Part shown: piece by piece, positions 6,700 to 14,134 of the stretch
How the letters are laid out: every line of letters begins with the position of its first letter
Position numbering within the stretch: the first letter of the stretch is position 1
Assembly: GCA_023419055.1 (NCBI GenBank)
Contig: JAEZYO010000828.1
Location: forward strand, 1-23,413
Direction of reading: 5' to 3'
Length of the DNA: 23,413 bases
Origin: Pseudomonadota bacterium
GTDB lineage: Bacteria > Myxococcota > Polyangia > Polyangiales > Polyangiaceae
Made by a program: the position numbers and the translations under genes
Notes under the pieces: generated by a model
The model's database searches: none
What the model was told of the DNA's origin: nothing
The model's input: only the letters and a program-made list of their open reading frames with translations

Positions 6700-9600
6700 T
6701 TAGGCCGCCCGTCGACGTCTCGCCAGGAGAGCGAGCGGCGCTAGCAGGAACCAGGCCGCTCGCTGTCCCTCGTCCCGGGAAGCGGCCGCGCGGCAGCTGC
6801 AACCGTTCTCGTCACTCCTTGCGGCGGCCTTCTCGGCGTTGGCTTCCGTGGCACCAGCGACGCCGTCGACGGATACGCCTCCGTCGCCGCCAGAATTCGT
6901 GACGGTAGCCTCACCACCGTCCGCCTCGTCGCCTTCTCCCGTGGCGCCGCCTTCTCCATTGTTCCCACCGGAGCCTGCCACAGCGTTCCCGGCTACCTCG
7001 AGCTCGAAAGTGCAGAGAGTGGTCTTGACCGCCACTGTCGCGGAGCGTTCCCCCGTCTCAGCCGGCGTGAACGTGACCTTCAGCAATTGCTCGCCGCTGC
7101 CCGGAAGGTCGCCGCTCTCGATACTCGCAGCGAACTCTTCGGACGAAACCAGCTCCGTGAGCGCGACGGTGGAGCCGGAGCGGTTCTTCATGACGACCGC
7201 ACGCGCTTCGCTCGTCGTGCCGACTTCCACGTCTCCGAAGTCGAGCGACGGAGGTGACAGTTCGAGCAGCGCTACCCCGCCGGTGCAGCTGCCCGCGGCG
7301 CACTGCTTGCCCACGACGCACGCGCTCTCCTCGTCACACGTTTCGCCGTCTTGCATGAGCTCGTTCGGCGGGCAGGTCTTGGTCGAGCCGTCGCAGGTTT
7401 CGGCGAGATCGCAAGCACCTTCCGCTTCTCGACAAGTCGTCGTCACGGGCTCGAGCTCGTCATCCGGGCATTCCTCGCTGGATCCCGTGCAGTGCTCCGC
7501 CACGTCGCACGGGCCCGCGGCTTCGCGGCAGATGCGGCTCGCTGCCAGGAAAGCACAAGTTCCGTCGACGGCGGCGCCGCTCGCCACGCTGCACGCCCTG
7601 CAATCGTTGGTGTCGTCACCGCCGCACGGCGAGTCGCAACAGACTCCGTCCACGCAATGATCAGATGCGCAGTCCGCGTCGACTAGGCAGCTTTCACCGA
7701 GCCCGGGGCTCAAGATCCGCGTTCGAATTCGAGCGCTGGTGACGCCGGGCGTCGCGTCGTAGCGCGAGTAAGCGATGAGCACCCGTCGGCCGGCTGCCGC
7801 GGCGGCGACGCTCGTCCTCGATACGGGCTCGGCGACGCTCGATGCCGCTCCGCTCACGTTGGCTCCACTCGGAGTTACCCAAATCCCCGAGACGGACGGG
7901 AACGACAAGTTCGCGTTCAAGACAGCAACGAACACGTCCTCGCCGTTGAAGGCGAGCGTCGGCGCGCCCCAACCCGTGCCTAGGCTCGGCGCTTTGGTCA
8001 CCGCGCCCTTGGTCCCAGAAACCTGCGACGGGATGAGCTGACCGTCGAGCAAATGTACGACCAAGAAATCGCTGCCAACTGCCCCTACGTTGTATTCCCC
8101 CGCATAGAGCCAGGGCGGGCCGACCTCGATGACGAGCGGCACGTCGTCGATCCAAGCGCCGCTGGCGTTCAGTCGTCTCGCGTACACGTCGCCCTCGAAG
8201 CCCACCAAGTCGTGCCAAACCACCAGGTATCGTCCGTTCGTGAAAGCGAGCTTCGCCTTCGTTTGGTTACCGGGCTTGACGATGATCGGAATCCCCGACG
8301 GATCGAGCACAGCCCCCGTTGCGCTCACGCGTGCACCGTAGACGTCCGCCGACCCCGCTCGATTGTCGTCCCAGACCACGAACCAATCGCTTCCGTCCGA
8401 CGCCGCTCGCGGGTTGGACGCAGAGTTTGCGGCGACGTTGAAGCCGGACGGATCGAGCACACTGCCCGTGGCCGGATCGACCCGCGTTCCCCAGACGCCG
8501 GTGGGACCGCGGCTATCGCGCCACAAGACCAGGTAATCCGTCCCATTGAAGGCGACGCTCGGCGTCGTTTCGGAGATGCCACCCGGAGACAGCAAGATCC
8601 CATCCGGATCCAACGAGTTGCCTTCGGCGTCCAAGCGAGCCCCGAAAATAGAGCCGCCGGCTCGGTCGTCGACCCACGCGACGAAGTACCCGTCCGCGCC
8701 GTTGCTGGCCACGTCCACCTGAACCTCGCCGTTTGCGCCCCACGTGACCTGCACGCCCGGAGCGTCGAGAAGTTCCCCTTCGAAGCTGAGCCGCGAGCCG
8801 TAGGGATCGCCGGTTACCGTCCAAGCCGTGTAAAAGCCGTTCTCACTGGCACCGATCGTCGGGAACACCTGTCGAGGGATCGAGTCCCCGCTGTAGCGCG
8901 ACCCAGCGAGGTCTCCGAGCACGCTGCCATCTGGTTGCAAGCGGTTCCCGTACACTCCTCCGCGGGTGTCGCTCCAGAGCACCTGATAATATCCCGGCCC
9001 GAAGGCGACGTGCGGCGAGGTCTGATCGCCCGGAGCCGTCACGAGAGCGATCGGCGGAGAGTCGAGCAACTCTCCCTCCGAGCTGACGCGAACGCCTGCG
9101 ATGTCCAACGAGCCGTTCACGGTTCGGGGCCAGGCAACGATGTAGTCGCTGCCGTCGGAAGCCACCGTCGGAAAGCGCAGGACGTCCGCAGCCTCGACGG
9201 GGAGCACGATGCCCGCCGGGTCGAGCAACGCTCCGTCGCTTCCCCGAACGCGAGCGCCGTGGGTCTGCTGGAGCGAGCTATTGTGCCAGAGCGCAAACCA
9301 ATTCCCACCGCCGAAGGTGACCCTGGGCCGCGCGGCCATGCCCCCCGTGTCGGCGAGAGCGAAGGGCGCTGGATCGAGCGGGGTCTCGCCCTGCAAACGC
9401 AGGCCGAAGATGTTGCTCGGCGCCGACCAAACCACGAGCAGCGTGTCGCCGTTCGCGGCGACGACGGGGCTCCAACCAGTCCCGGTGCTGACGGTGAAGG
9501 GCGGCCCGAGAGGGACGCCGTCCGTCGAGATCCTTCGCCCTCGAATCGCGGAATCGATCGAATAGACCACGACGTAGTTCGTGCCGTCGAAGGCCGCCGT

Positions 9601-10188
9601 GGCTCCCGGGTAGGCGCTCGCGTCCTCGTCGGCGGCGGTGACGATGATCCCGTTCGGGTCGAGCACCTGACCGGCCGCGCTGACGCGCGTGGCGACGATT
9701 CGATCCGTTCCGAACCCCCGGCGATCGGACCAACTCAGGAAGTAGTTGGAGCCGTCACTGGTGACGGCCGGTGCCGACGCGGTCTGGGCTGGCAACCCGT
9801 AGAGCGGCTGGTCCACGCCTTTCTCCGGTCCGATCAGCGGATCGAGCACCGCCGGGTAGCTCGAACGCTCGAGCACCTGCGACGGAACGCGAATCACGAT
9901 GTCGTCGTTCTCGCGCAGCGCCTCGATGGAGGTTCGCTCGCCGTTTGCCCCGATGAAGGTCGCGTGCCCGACTCGCATCCCGAGCTCGCTCGCCGGGTCC
10001 TCGAAATGGAGACCGCCGGACGTCACGCCGACGAAGCGCTGTCCCGACGACTGCAGGCGGACCGTGAGATCGCCTGCGCCGCGAGGCTTCTCTTCGAAGG
10101 TCCAGGACAGTTCGACTCCCTCCTCCCGGTTCTCGAGCTTCTCGGTGACGCCGTCTCCGGCACGCAAGAGCTCGCCCCATTGCCCCAC
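6700..10188 (-). CDS. Giant repeat-rich surface protein with MYXO-CTERM-like tail (5' end probably lost to a frameshift)
   Basis: The open frame from GTG 10188 encodes 1162 residues, but this start is probably not the true one: the frame carries on without a natural start, and the expected N-terminus lies in another frame (see the fragment at 10023-10607). Residues about 20-125 form a module I recognise from other myxobacterial surface proteins (LENREEGVELSW, GDLTVRL, YPAVLDP). Residues about 130-830 are a long series of repeats of the type DGxxYxVxWxDxR...GxRV...G..LDPxGI, probably a beta-propeller-like array. Residues about 833-955 are Cys-rich (CLVDADCASDHCVDGVCC). Residues about 966-1066 resemble an ASH/choice-of-anchor Ig domain (LDFGDVEVGTTSE). 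The end has Cys1130/Cys1132, a hydrophobic stretch and a final Arg cluster, which matches a MYXO-CTERM sorting signal. Function unknown; it is a likely surface-anchored protein. Confidence 0.85.
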   Translation of the reverse strand: MGQWGELLRAGDGVTEKLENREEGVELSWTFEEKPRGAGDLTVRLQSSGQRFVGVTSGGLHFEDPASELGMRVGHATFIGANGERTSIEALRENDDIVIRVPSQVLERSSYPAVLDPLIGPEKGVDQPLYGLPAQTASAPAVTSDGSNYFLSWSDRRGFGTDRIVATRVSAAGQVLDPNGIIVTAADEDASAYPGATAAFDGTNYVVVYSIDSAIRGRRISTDGVPLGPPFTVSTGTGWSPVVAANGDTLLVVWSAPSNIFGLRLQGETPLDPAPFALADTGGMAARPRVTFGGGNWFALWHNSSLQQTHGARVRGSDGALLDPAGIVLPVEAADVLRFPTVASDGSDYIVAWPRTVNGSLDIAGVRVSSEGELLDSPPIALVTAPGDQTSPHVAFGPGYYQVLWSDTRGGVYGNRLQPDGSVLGDLAGSRYSGDSIPRQVFPTIGASENGFYTAWTVTGDPYGSRLSFEGELLDAPGVQVTWGANGEVQVDVASNGADGYFVAWVDDRAGGSIFGARLDAEGNSLDPDGILLSPGGISETTPSVAFNGTDYLVLWRDSRGPTGVWGTRVDPATGSVLDPSGFNVAANSASNPRAASDGSDWFVVWDDNRAGSADVYGARVSATGAVLDPSGIPIIVKPGNQTKAKLAFTNGRYLVVWHDLVGFEGDVYARRLNASGAWIDDVPLVIEVGPPWLYAGEYNVGAVGSDFLVVHLLDGQLIPSQVSGTKGAVTKAPSLGTGWGAPTLAFNGEDVFVAVLNANLSFPSVSGIWVTPSGANVSGAASSVAEPVSRTSVAAAAAGRRVLIAYSRYDATPGVTSARIRTRILSPGLGESCLVDADCASDHCVDGVCCDSPCGGDDTNDCRACSVASGAAVDGTCAFLAASRICREAAGPCDVAEHCTGSSEECPDDELEPVTTTCREAEGACDLAETCDGSTKTCPPNELMQDGETCDEESACVVGKQCAAGSCTGGVALLELSPPSLDFGDVEVGTTSEARAVVMKNRSGSTVALTELVSSEEFAASIESGDLPGSGEQLLKVTFTPAETGERSATVAVKTTLCTFELEVAGNAVAGSGGNNGEGGATGEGDEADGGEATVTNSGGDGGVSVDGVAGATEANAEKAAARSDENGCSCRAAASRDEGQRAAWFLLAPLALLARRRRAA
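6703..6801 (-). other. MYXO-CTERM-like C-terminal sorting signal
   Basis: The last 33 residues of the giant surface protein run from C-S-C through a short polar spacer to a hydrophobic segment (AAWFLLAPLALLA) and four arginines. This is the order of elements of MYXO-CTERM tails: an invariant Cys, a transmembrane helix and a basic end. In known cases such tails are processed and the protein is retained at the cell surface. Processing here is inferred. Confidence 0.75.
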
Positions 10189-10607
10189 GCTAGGGCCGCC
10201 GGTGACGAAGCGGTGAGCGCCGCGTCGATCGCCTTGGTCTCGAGCACGAGCGGAGCACCTACCGTGGCCGAGCGCCGTTGCCCGCGCTCCACCTCGACTG
10301 CTTCAGGCTCGTGAATCGGTCGCACCTCGAGCTTCTTCCCGTCGACGACCACCGCGTGCGTGGAGGTCCCTGTCGCGTACAGCTTCCCCTCCGGTCTAAA
10401 CCCGAAGCGCAGCTTTCGAATCGCGGCCTGCGCGGCAAGCTCGGCCGGCGTCGCCGCAGGCGGTGAGACCCTCGTCCCCTCGAGCGGAGCCTCATCGTGT
10501 CGCGACACGGGCTCGGACTTGCTGCACCCGAACGCACCGAGCGCACCGAGCGCTCCCGTGGCGACCCAGACTCCAATCCGACGCGACCGATCCTCCAACC
10601 AAAGCAT
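10023..10607 (-). CDS. Lipoprotein N-terminal fragment, apparently frameshifted from the giant surface protein
   Basis: From ATG 10607 this frame gives a lipoprotein signal (GVWVATGALGALGAFGC, lipobox AFGC) and then convincing coding sequence up to LVLETKAI at about 10227. After that the translation turns into Arg/Ser-rich out-of-frame sequence until the stop at 10023. At exactly that place the neighbouring frame reads RRGAHRFVTGGPSVGQWGEL and continues into the 1162-residue protein. Joining the two by a -1 step near 10227 gives one smooth protein of about 1300 residues. I therefore see this as the true N-terminus of that gene, separated by a one-base deletion or a sequencing error. The frame is open from a TTG at 10643, but ATG 10607 fits the signal peptide better. 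No clear Shine-Dalgarno. Confidence 0.55.
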   Translation of the reverse strand: MLWLEDRSRRIGVWVATGALGALGAFGCSKSEPVSRHDEAPLEGTRVSPPAATPAELAAQAAIRKLRFGFRPEGKLYATGTSTHAVVVDGKKLEVRPIHEPEAVEVERGQRRSATVGAPLVLETKAIDAALTASSPAALAWGNGASSCVPETASPRSSRTGRRESNCPGPSKRSLAAQAISRSACSRRDSASSA

Positions 10608-10793
10608 TGCCGCACGCCTTGCCCGGGCACGGTCCGGGATCAAGGCGTTCGCCCCTCGAGCTCGCCGGAGCTTCCTAGACGCTGCGGCCGGGCCTCGCCG
10701 GACGACGTCGTCACTCCGAGCGCTGGGGTGAGCCCGGCGGAGGAGAGCTCTTCCGACCGCAGAACGCGATTCGGGCGCAGAGTCGAGCGAGGA

Positions 10794-12074
10794 CTACGGC
10801 CCGCCGGAGATGGGCCAGCCTTCCTCGTCGAACACCATCTCCGCGATGCGGAGCGTCGGGGTGCCGTTATTCTCCGCGTCGTACGAGTGGTAGATGTTGT
10901 AGGCGTCGGTGCCGACGAAGAGGACGGCGCTGTGCCCAGGCCCGCGCCAGCGCGTGTTGCCTTCCAGGACCGGTGTGCCACCCCCTTGGGTGAGAGCGGT
11001 GCCTTCGCGATCGGTGTAGGGTCCGGTCACGCTCGTCGCGCGGCCCACGCGGATCTTGTAGGTGCTGTTGGCGCCGTCACAGCACTTGTCCCACGAGGTG
11101 AAGAGGTAATAGTAGCCGCAGCGCCAGACGATGAACGGCGCTTCCAATGCGCCGCCGTTGCTCGGGCGGGCGGCGATGGCGTGGAGCTCGGTGCCGTCGC
11201 GGTCGCCGTTCTGATCGAGCTTGATGAGCTTGATGCCGCTCCAGAAGCTACCGAAAGAGAGCCAGGGCGTGCCTGCCTGGTCGATGACGACGTTGGGATC
11301 GATCGCGTTCCAGTTGTCGTTCGTGCCGACGTTCGAGCAGATGACGTAGCCCTCGTCGACGAACGAGCCCGACTCGAGCGAGTCGCGCGTGGCGTGACCG
11401 ATGCACGAGCGGTTGCTGCCGAAGGTCGAGGCCGAATAGTAGAGGTGGTACTTGCCGCCGAAGAAGGCGATGTCGGGCGCCCACAGGTTCATGACACCGG
11501 GCACTTGAGTCGAGAGCCAAGAGGGCCGAGCGGGGCTGCCGTCGAAGACTTCACCGGCGCCGTCCCAATCCAGGAGATCGGACGAGGTCTTCACGAGCAC
11601 GTTGTCGCCGGTCGAAAACGAGAAGAATTGGTTGCCGCTCTGGATGATCACCGGATCGTGGCTGTGCTGAACCGCGCCGGTCAGGCTCAACACTCCCGGA
11701 GGTGAGCCGCTGCTGACGCCGACCGAGCAAGTGGGGTCGCCGCCGCTTCCGCCCGAGCCGCCTGCACCAGCAGCGCCGCTCGAACCGCTGACGCCGCCCG
11801 AACCTCCGGATCCGCTCGCTCCGCCTGCGGAATTCAACGAGCCGCCGGACCCAGAAGTGCCCGACCCAGCATTTCCTGCCGTGCCGCCCCCGGTACCAGC
11901 CCCCGCGCTGGAGCCGCCCGCCGCGGAGCCTCCGGAAGCGCCGCCAGTAGCTCCGCCGCCACCGTTGCCCGAAGAGCCGCCTGAACCAGCACCCCCTGAC
12001 GTGCCACCCGTCCCTTGACTGTCACTGCAAGCTACCGCTCCGAGCGCAACGGCGAACACGAACCAGTGGTGCAT
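10794..12074 (-). CDS. GH43 family lipoprotein, probable arabinan endo-1,5-alpha-L-arabinosidase
   Basis: A 426-residue protein from ATG 12074, chosen because it opens a clean lipoprotein signal (MHHWFVFAVALGAVAC; acylated Cys16). The frame stays open to a TTG at 12116. Residues about 17-113 are an almost pure Gly/Ser/Ala linker. The catalytic domain (about 128-426) shows the three GH43 acidic residues: the base Asp140 in HSHDP, the pKa-tuning Asp201 in LWAPD, and the acid Glu311 in GALEAPF. WNAIDPNVVIDQ and LSFGSFWSGIKL are typical of the arabinanase branch, which cuts internal alpha-1,5 bonds of arabinan. The enzyme is probably held at the outer membrane on a long flexible tether. It follows the lipoprotein triplet by 99 bp, on the same strand. 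No sugar transporter or regulator is nearby. GH43 is firm; the exact substrate is inferred. Confidence 0.92.
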   Translation of the reverse strand: MHHWFVFAVALGAVACSDSQGTGGTSGGAGSGGSSGNGGGGATGGASGGSAAGGSSAGAGTGGGTAGNAGSGTSGSGGSLNSAGGASGSGGSGGVSGSSGAAGAGGSGGSGGDPTCSVGVSSGSPPGVLSLTGAVQHSHDPVIIQSGNQFFSFSTGDNVLVKTSSDLLDWDGAGEVFDGSPARPSWLSTQVPGVMNLWAPDIAFFGGKYHLYYSASTFGSNRSCIGHATRDSLESGSFVDEGYVICSNVGTNDNWNAIDPNVVIDQAGTPWLSFGSFWSGIKLIKLDQNGDRDGTELHAIAARPSNGGALEAPFIVWRCGYYYLFTSWDKCCDGANSTYKIRVGRATSVTGPYTDREGTALTQGGGTPVLEGNTRWRGPGHSAVLFVGTDAYNIYHSYDAENNGTPTLRIAEMVFDEEGWPISGGP

Positions 12075-12173
12075 GTGAGTGCAAGGGACGATCGCGTGAG
12101 AACCTTGCCGAGACAAGTCCCCTGGGTGAGCTCGCGCTGGTTTCGGCAGCGCTCGACTGGTGCGTCGTGACCC

Positions 12174-13997
12174 TTATTCGAACGCCGCCGCGTAAACGAT
12201 GTCGTGCCGCTCGCCGTACGGATAGCCACCCACGTACGTCGCCACGGCGATGCCGTTCGCGGCGACCGTGGCGTCGACTTCCATGTTCGGAACGTCGGAG
12301 TCGTTCATCGGCGAATCGAGCTCGGCGTCCGCTTGCCAGGTCTTCGTCTCGCCGATCAGCCGAGCAAAGCGGACGTTGTCTTGAGCCCAGGCCGCTACAC
12401 CGTTGCCGTTGCGATCCAGACCGAAGCCCAGGCCGGTCCAGTAGAACACGGACGTGTCTCCGTTCGTGAGCAGGCTCGGCTCGGCTTGCCACGCTCCGCC
12501 GCTGAAGCGACTCGCGAAGGTGTTGGTCACGCTCTCGACGTCCTGAACCCAGGTGGCGACGAACTCATCGCCAACGCGCGCGAGGCGCGGCCCCCAGTTC
12601 ACTCCGTCCGCGCCCGCGTCGACCGTCATGGAATCGGACCAACCCGCCGCCTTGGTGAAGCGGCTGCTCGTCACCTCGGAAGAGTTGGTTCGCCACACCA
12701 CCATCGCGCCTCCGTCCTCGTCGGCGACGATGGCGGGGACGTTGTTGTAGAGGCTAGGAACTCCAACGCCGGCAGGAATGGGGTTCGGGCTCTTCCACGG
12801 CGTGACCGCGCCCTTCACGTAACGTCCGACCCTCACGTCGATGGGGTTCGTCCCGTCGTCTGCGAACCAGACCATGAAGCCGTTCCCGTCGGGATCGAAC
12901 GCGAGCACCGGGCCACCAACACCTTCGTAGCTCCCGTAACGGTAGGTGTCCGACGTGTCCCAAGCGTCGGCGCCTTCGACGTCATTTCCGTGGATCGTCC
13001 CGTACGTGCTGAGGGTCGAGTAAGCGGTCCAGGCGACGTGCATCTCGCTCCCAACGCTGGCGGCCGCGGCCACGCTCGCGATCGAGTCGTGATCGGACCC
13101 GTCGATGCGCTGCGGGCTCTCTTCCCAGACGCCCGCGATGTAGCGCCGGGCGTAGACCCGCTGATAGCTGCCGTCCCGCTGCACCCAGCTCACGATGGCG
13201 TCGCCGTTCGGAGCCATCGCCACGGCGGGCGCAAAGCTCTCGACGCCATCCGTGCTGATCGCAAATGAGTCGCTCCAACCTTCGCCAGGGGTGAAGAAGC
13301 GCCCCCAGATGACGTACTGCAACATGGGGTTCGTCTCGGACGACTGTGACCAAACCGCGAGCGCGTTGCCTCTCGCATCCACGGCGGGAGTGGGAACGAA
13401 ATCGGCGTCCAGGCCGCCCTCGGGGTTGTTGAGGACGACCTTGTGACCCCAGGCGCCGTCGCGCACCCGGTAGCTCGAGGTGAACTCCTCCTCCATCGCG
13501 ACGCCTTCGAGGTCGGTCACGCCGGTCGTGACGGTGACGTTGACGTGCGCGAGCAGGGTCAGCCGCTCGTCGGGCGTGAAGGTGGCGGTGACGCCCGAGA
13601 ACTCGAGCTCACCGCTCACGATGCGGTCGCCGTCGCGGACGATGATCGTGTCCGCCGTGACGGTGTCGGGATCGAGCGTCTCCGAGAACTCGATCTCGAT
13701 CGCGGCGTCGGGCCGAACCTCTTCGGCATCATCCTCCGGAGTGACCGAGACGACCGCGGGCGGATCGTCCGTGATCACGACCGGGGGCTCGCCCCCTTCG
13801 CCCCCGGCGCCGCCGCTCGCGCTCGAGCTGCCGCCAGAGCCGCTGCTGGTGCCGCCGTCGTTCGAGCTCGAGCCGCCGCTGCCGCCCGCGTCGACGATCG
13901 TGATGGCCCCGTTGTCGAGCCCTCCGCAGGCAGCGAACCAGGCCGTGAGGACCACCGTTCCCAACGCCGAGAGCGCGGGCGATTCGAAGCGCTTCAT
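12174..13997 (-). CDS. Big_5-like Ig-domain lipoprotein, paralogue 1 of 3
   Basis: A 607-residue protein from ATG 13997. Its lipoprotein signal ends WFAAC (Cys24), followed by GGLDNG, a motif shared by all three copies. A Ser/Gly-rich linker (about 38-70) leads to a Big_5 / SbsA-type Ig-like domain (about 79-178), with VVSVTPEDDAEEV, AIEIEFSETLDPDTV and VTVTTGVTDLEG. The remaining about 425 residues hold repeats of the type PAVAMxxxGxAIxxWxQ...VYARRYxxGxWEE, suggesting a propeller-like beta structure. It is probably an exposed outer-membrane lipoprotein; no enzymatic motif is seen. It is the last copy in transcription order, 137 bp after paralogue 2, and is followed 99 bp later by the GH43 gene. 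Upstream it shares a TTGACC block with paralogue 3. No strong Shine-Dalgarno: the GAGAGTGG before the ATG is the best candidate. Function unknown. Confidence 0.9.
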   Translation of the reverse strand: MKRFESPALSALGTVVLTAWFAACGGLDNGAITIVDAGGSGGSSSNDGGTSSGSGGSSSASGGAGGEGGEPPVVITDDPPAVVSVTPEDDAEEVRPDAAIEIEFSETLDPDTVTADTIIVRDGDRIVSGELEFSGVTATFTPDERLTLLAHVNVTVTTGVTDLEGVAMEEEFTSSYRVRDGAWGHKVVLNNPEGGLDADFVPTPAVDARGNALAVWSQSSETNPMLQYVIWGRFFTPGEGWSDSFAISTDGVESFAPAVAMAPNGDAIVSWVQRDGSYQRVYARRYIAGVWEESPQRIDGSDHDSIASVAAAASVGSEMHVAWTAYSTLSTYGTIHGNDVEGADAWDTSDTYRYGSYEGVGGPVLAFDPDGNGFMVWFADDGTNPIDVRVGRYVKGAVTPWKSPNPIPAGVGVPSLYNNVPAIVADEDGGAMVVWRTNSSEVTSSRFTKAAGWSDSMTVDAGADGVNWGPRLARVGDEFVATWVQDVESVTNTFASRFSGGAWQAEPSLLTNGDTSVFYWTGLGFGLDRNGNGVAAWAQDNVRFARLIGETKTWQADAELDSPMNDSDVPNMEVDATVAANGIAVATYVGGYPYGERHDIVYAAAFE

Positions 13998-14024
13998 CTG
14001 GTGACGACCACTCTCTAAGGAATG

Positions 14025-14044
14025 CGCTCGCGGAGTGGCGAGCG
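14025..14044 (-). promoter_or_regulatory. Leader hairpin upstream of lipoprotein paralogue 1
   Basis: CGCTCGC (14025-14031) and GCGAGCG (14038-14044) form a perfect 7-bp stem with a 6-nt loop, 28 nt upstream of the ATG. A competing 6-bp stem is possible between CCACTC (14008-14013) and GAGTGG (14033-14038), positions given on the plus strand. In the mRNA the start-proximal arm of that stem covers the GAGAGTGG that might serve as ribosome-binding site. The two stems share base 14038 and cross each other. Any switching role is inferred. Confidence 0.3.
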
Positions 14045-14050
14045 TCCTAC

Positions 14051-14080
14051 AAGGTTGATGAGAAAGGGAGCTCGGTCAAG
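14051..14080 (-). promoter_or_regulatory. Shared TTGACC block upstream of lipoprotein paralogue 1
   Basis: TTGACC (14074-14079) resembles a -35 hexamer. The block starting CTTGACCG, followed by GCT, CC and TTCTC, aligns with the block upstream of paralogue 3 with a one-base gap, and sits at almost the same distance from the start codon (76 versus 77 nt). No good -10 is visible in this copy. It may be a duplicated promoter or activator site. Confidence 0.35.
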
Positions 14081-14134
14081 GCCGGCTCCTTGGCCGCTCG
14101 GCCCGTTCGGAACGGCGCGAGGCCGAGAGAGCGC

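Noticed and set aside
10220..10235. Programmed ribosomal frameshift as the explanation for the split giant protein.
   Set aside because: No X-XXY-YYZ slippery sequence or adjacent strong hairpin was seen at the junction; a deletion or sequencing error is simpler.
8053..10314. Open frame of about 753 codons on the plus strand, opposite the giant surface protein.
   Set aside because: Arg/Asp/Val-rich with no recognisable motif; the minus strand shows regular repeats and an MYXO-CTERM-like tail.
14078..14103. Hairpins such as CAAGG/CCTTG downstream of paralogue 2, as an intrinsic terminator.
   Set aside because: Short stem with only a weak T-rich tail, and it overlaps the TTGACC block shared with paralogue 3; support is too low to call.
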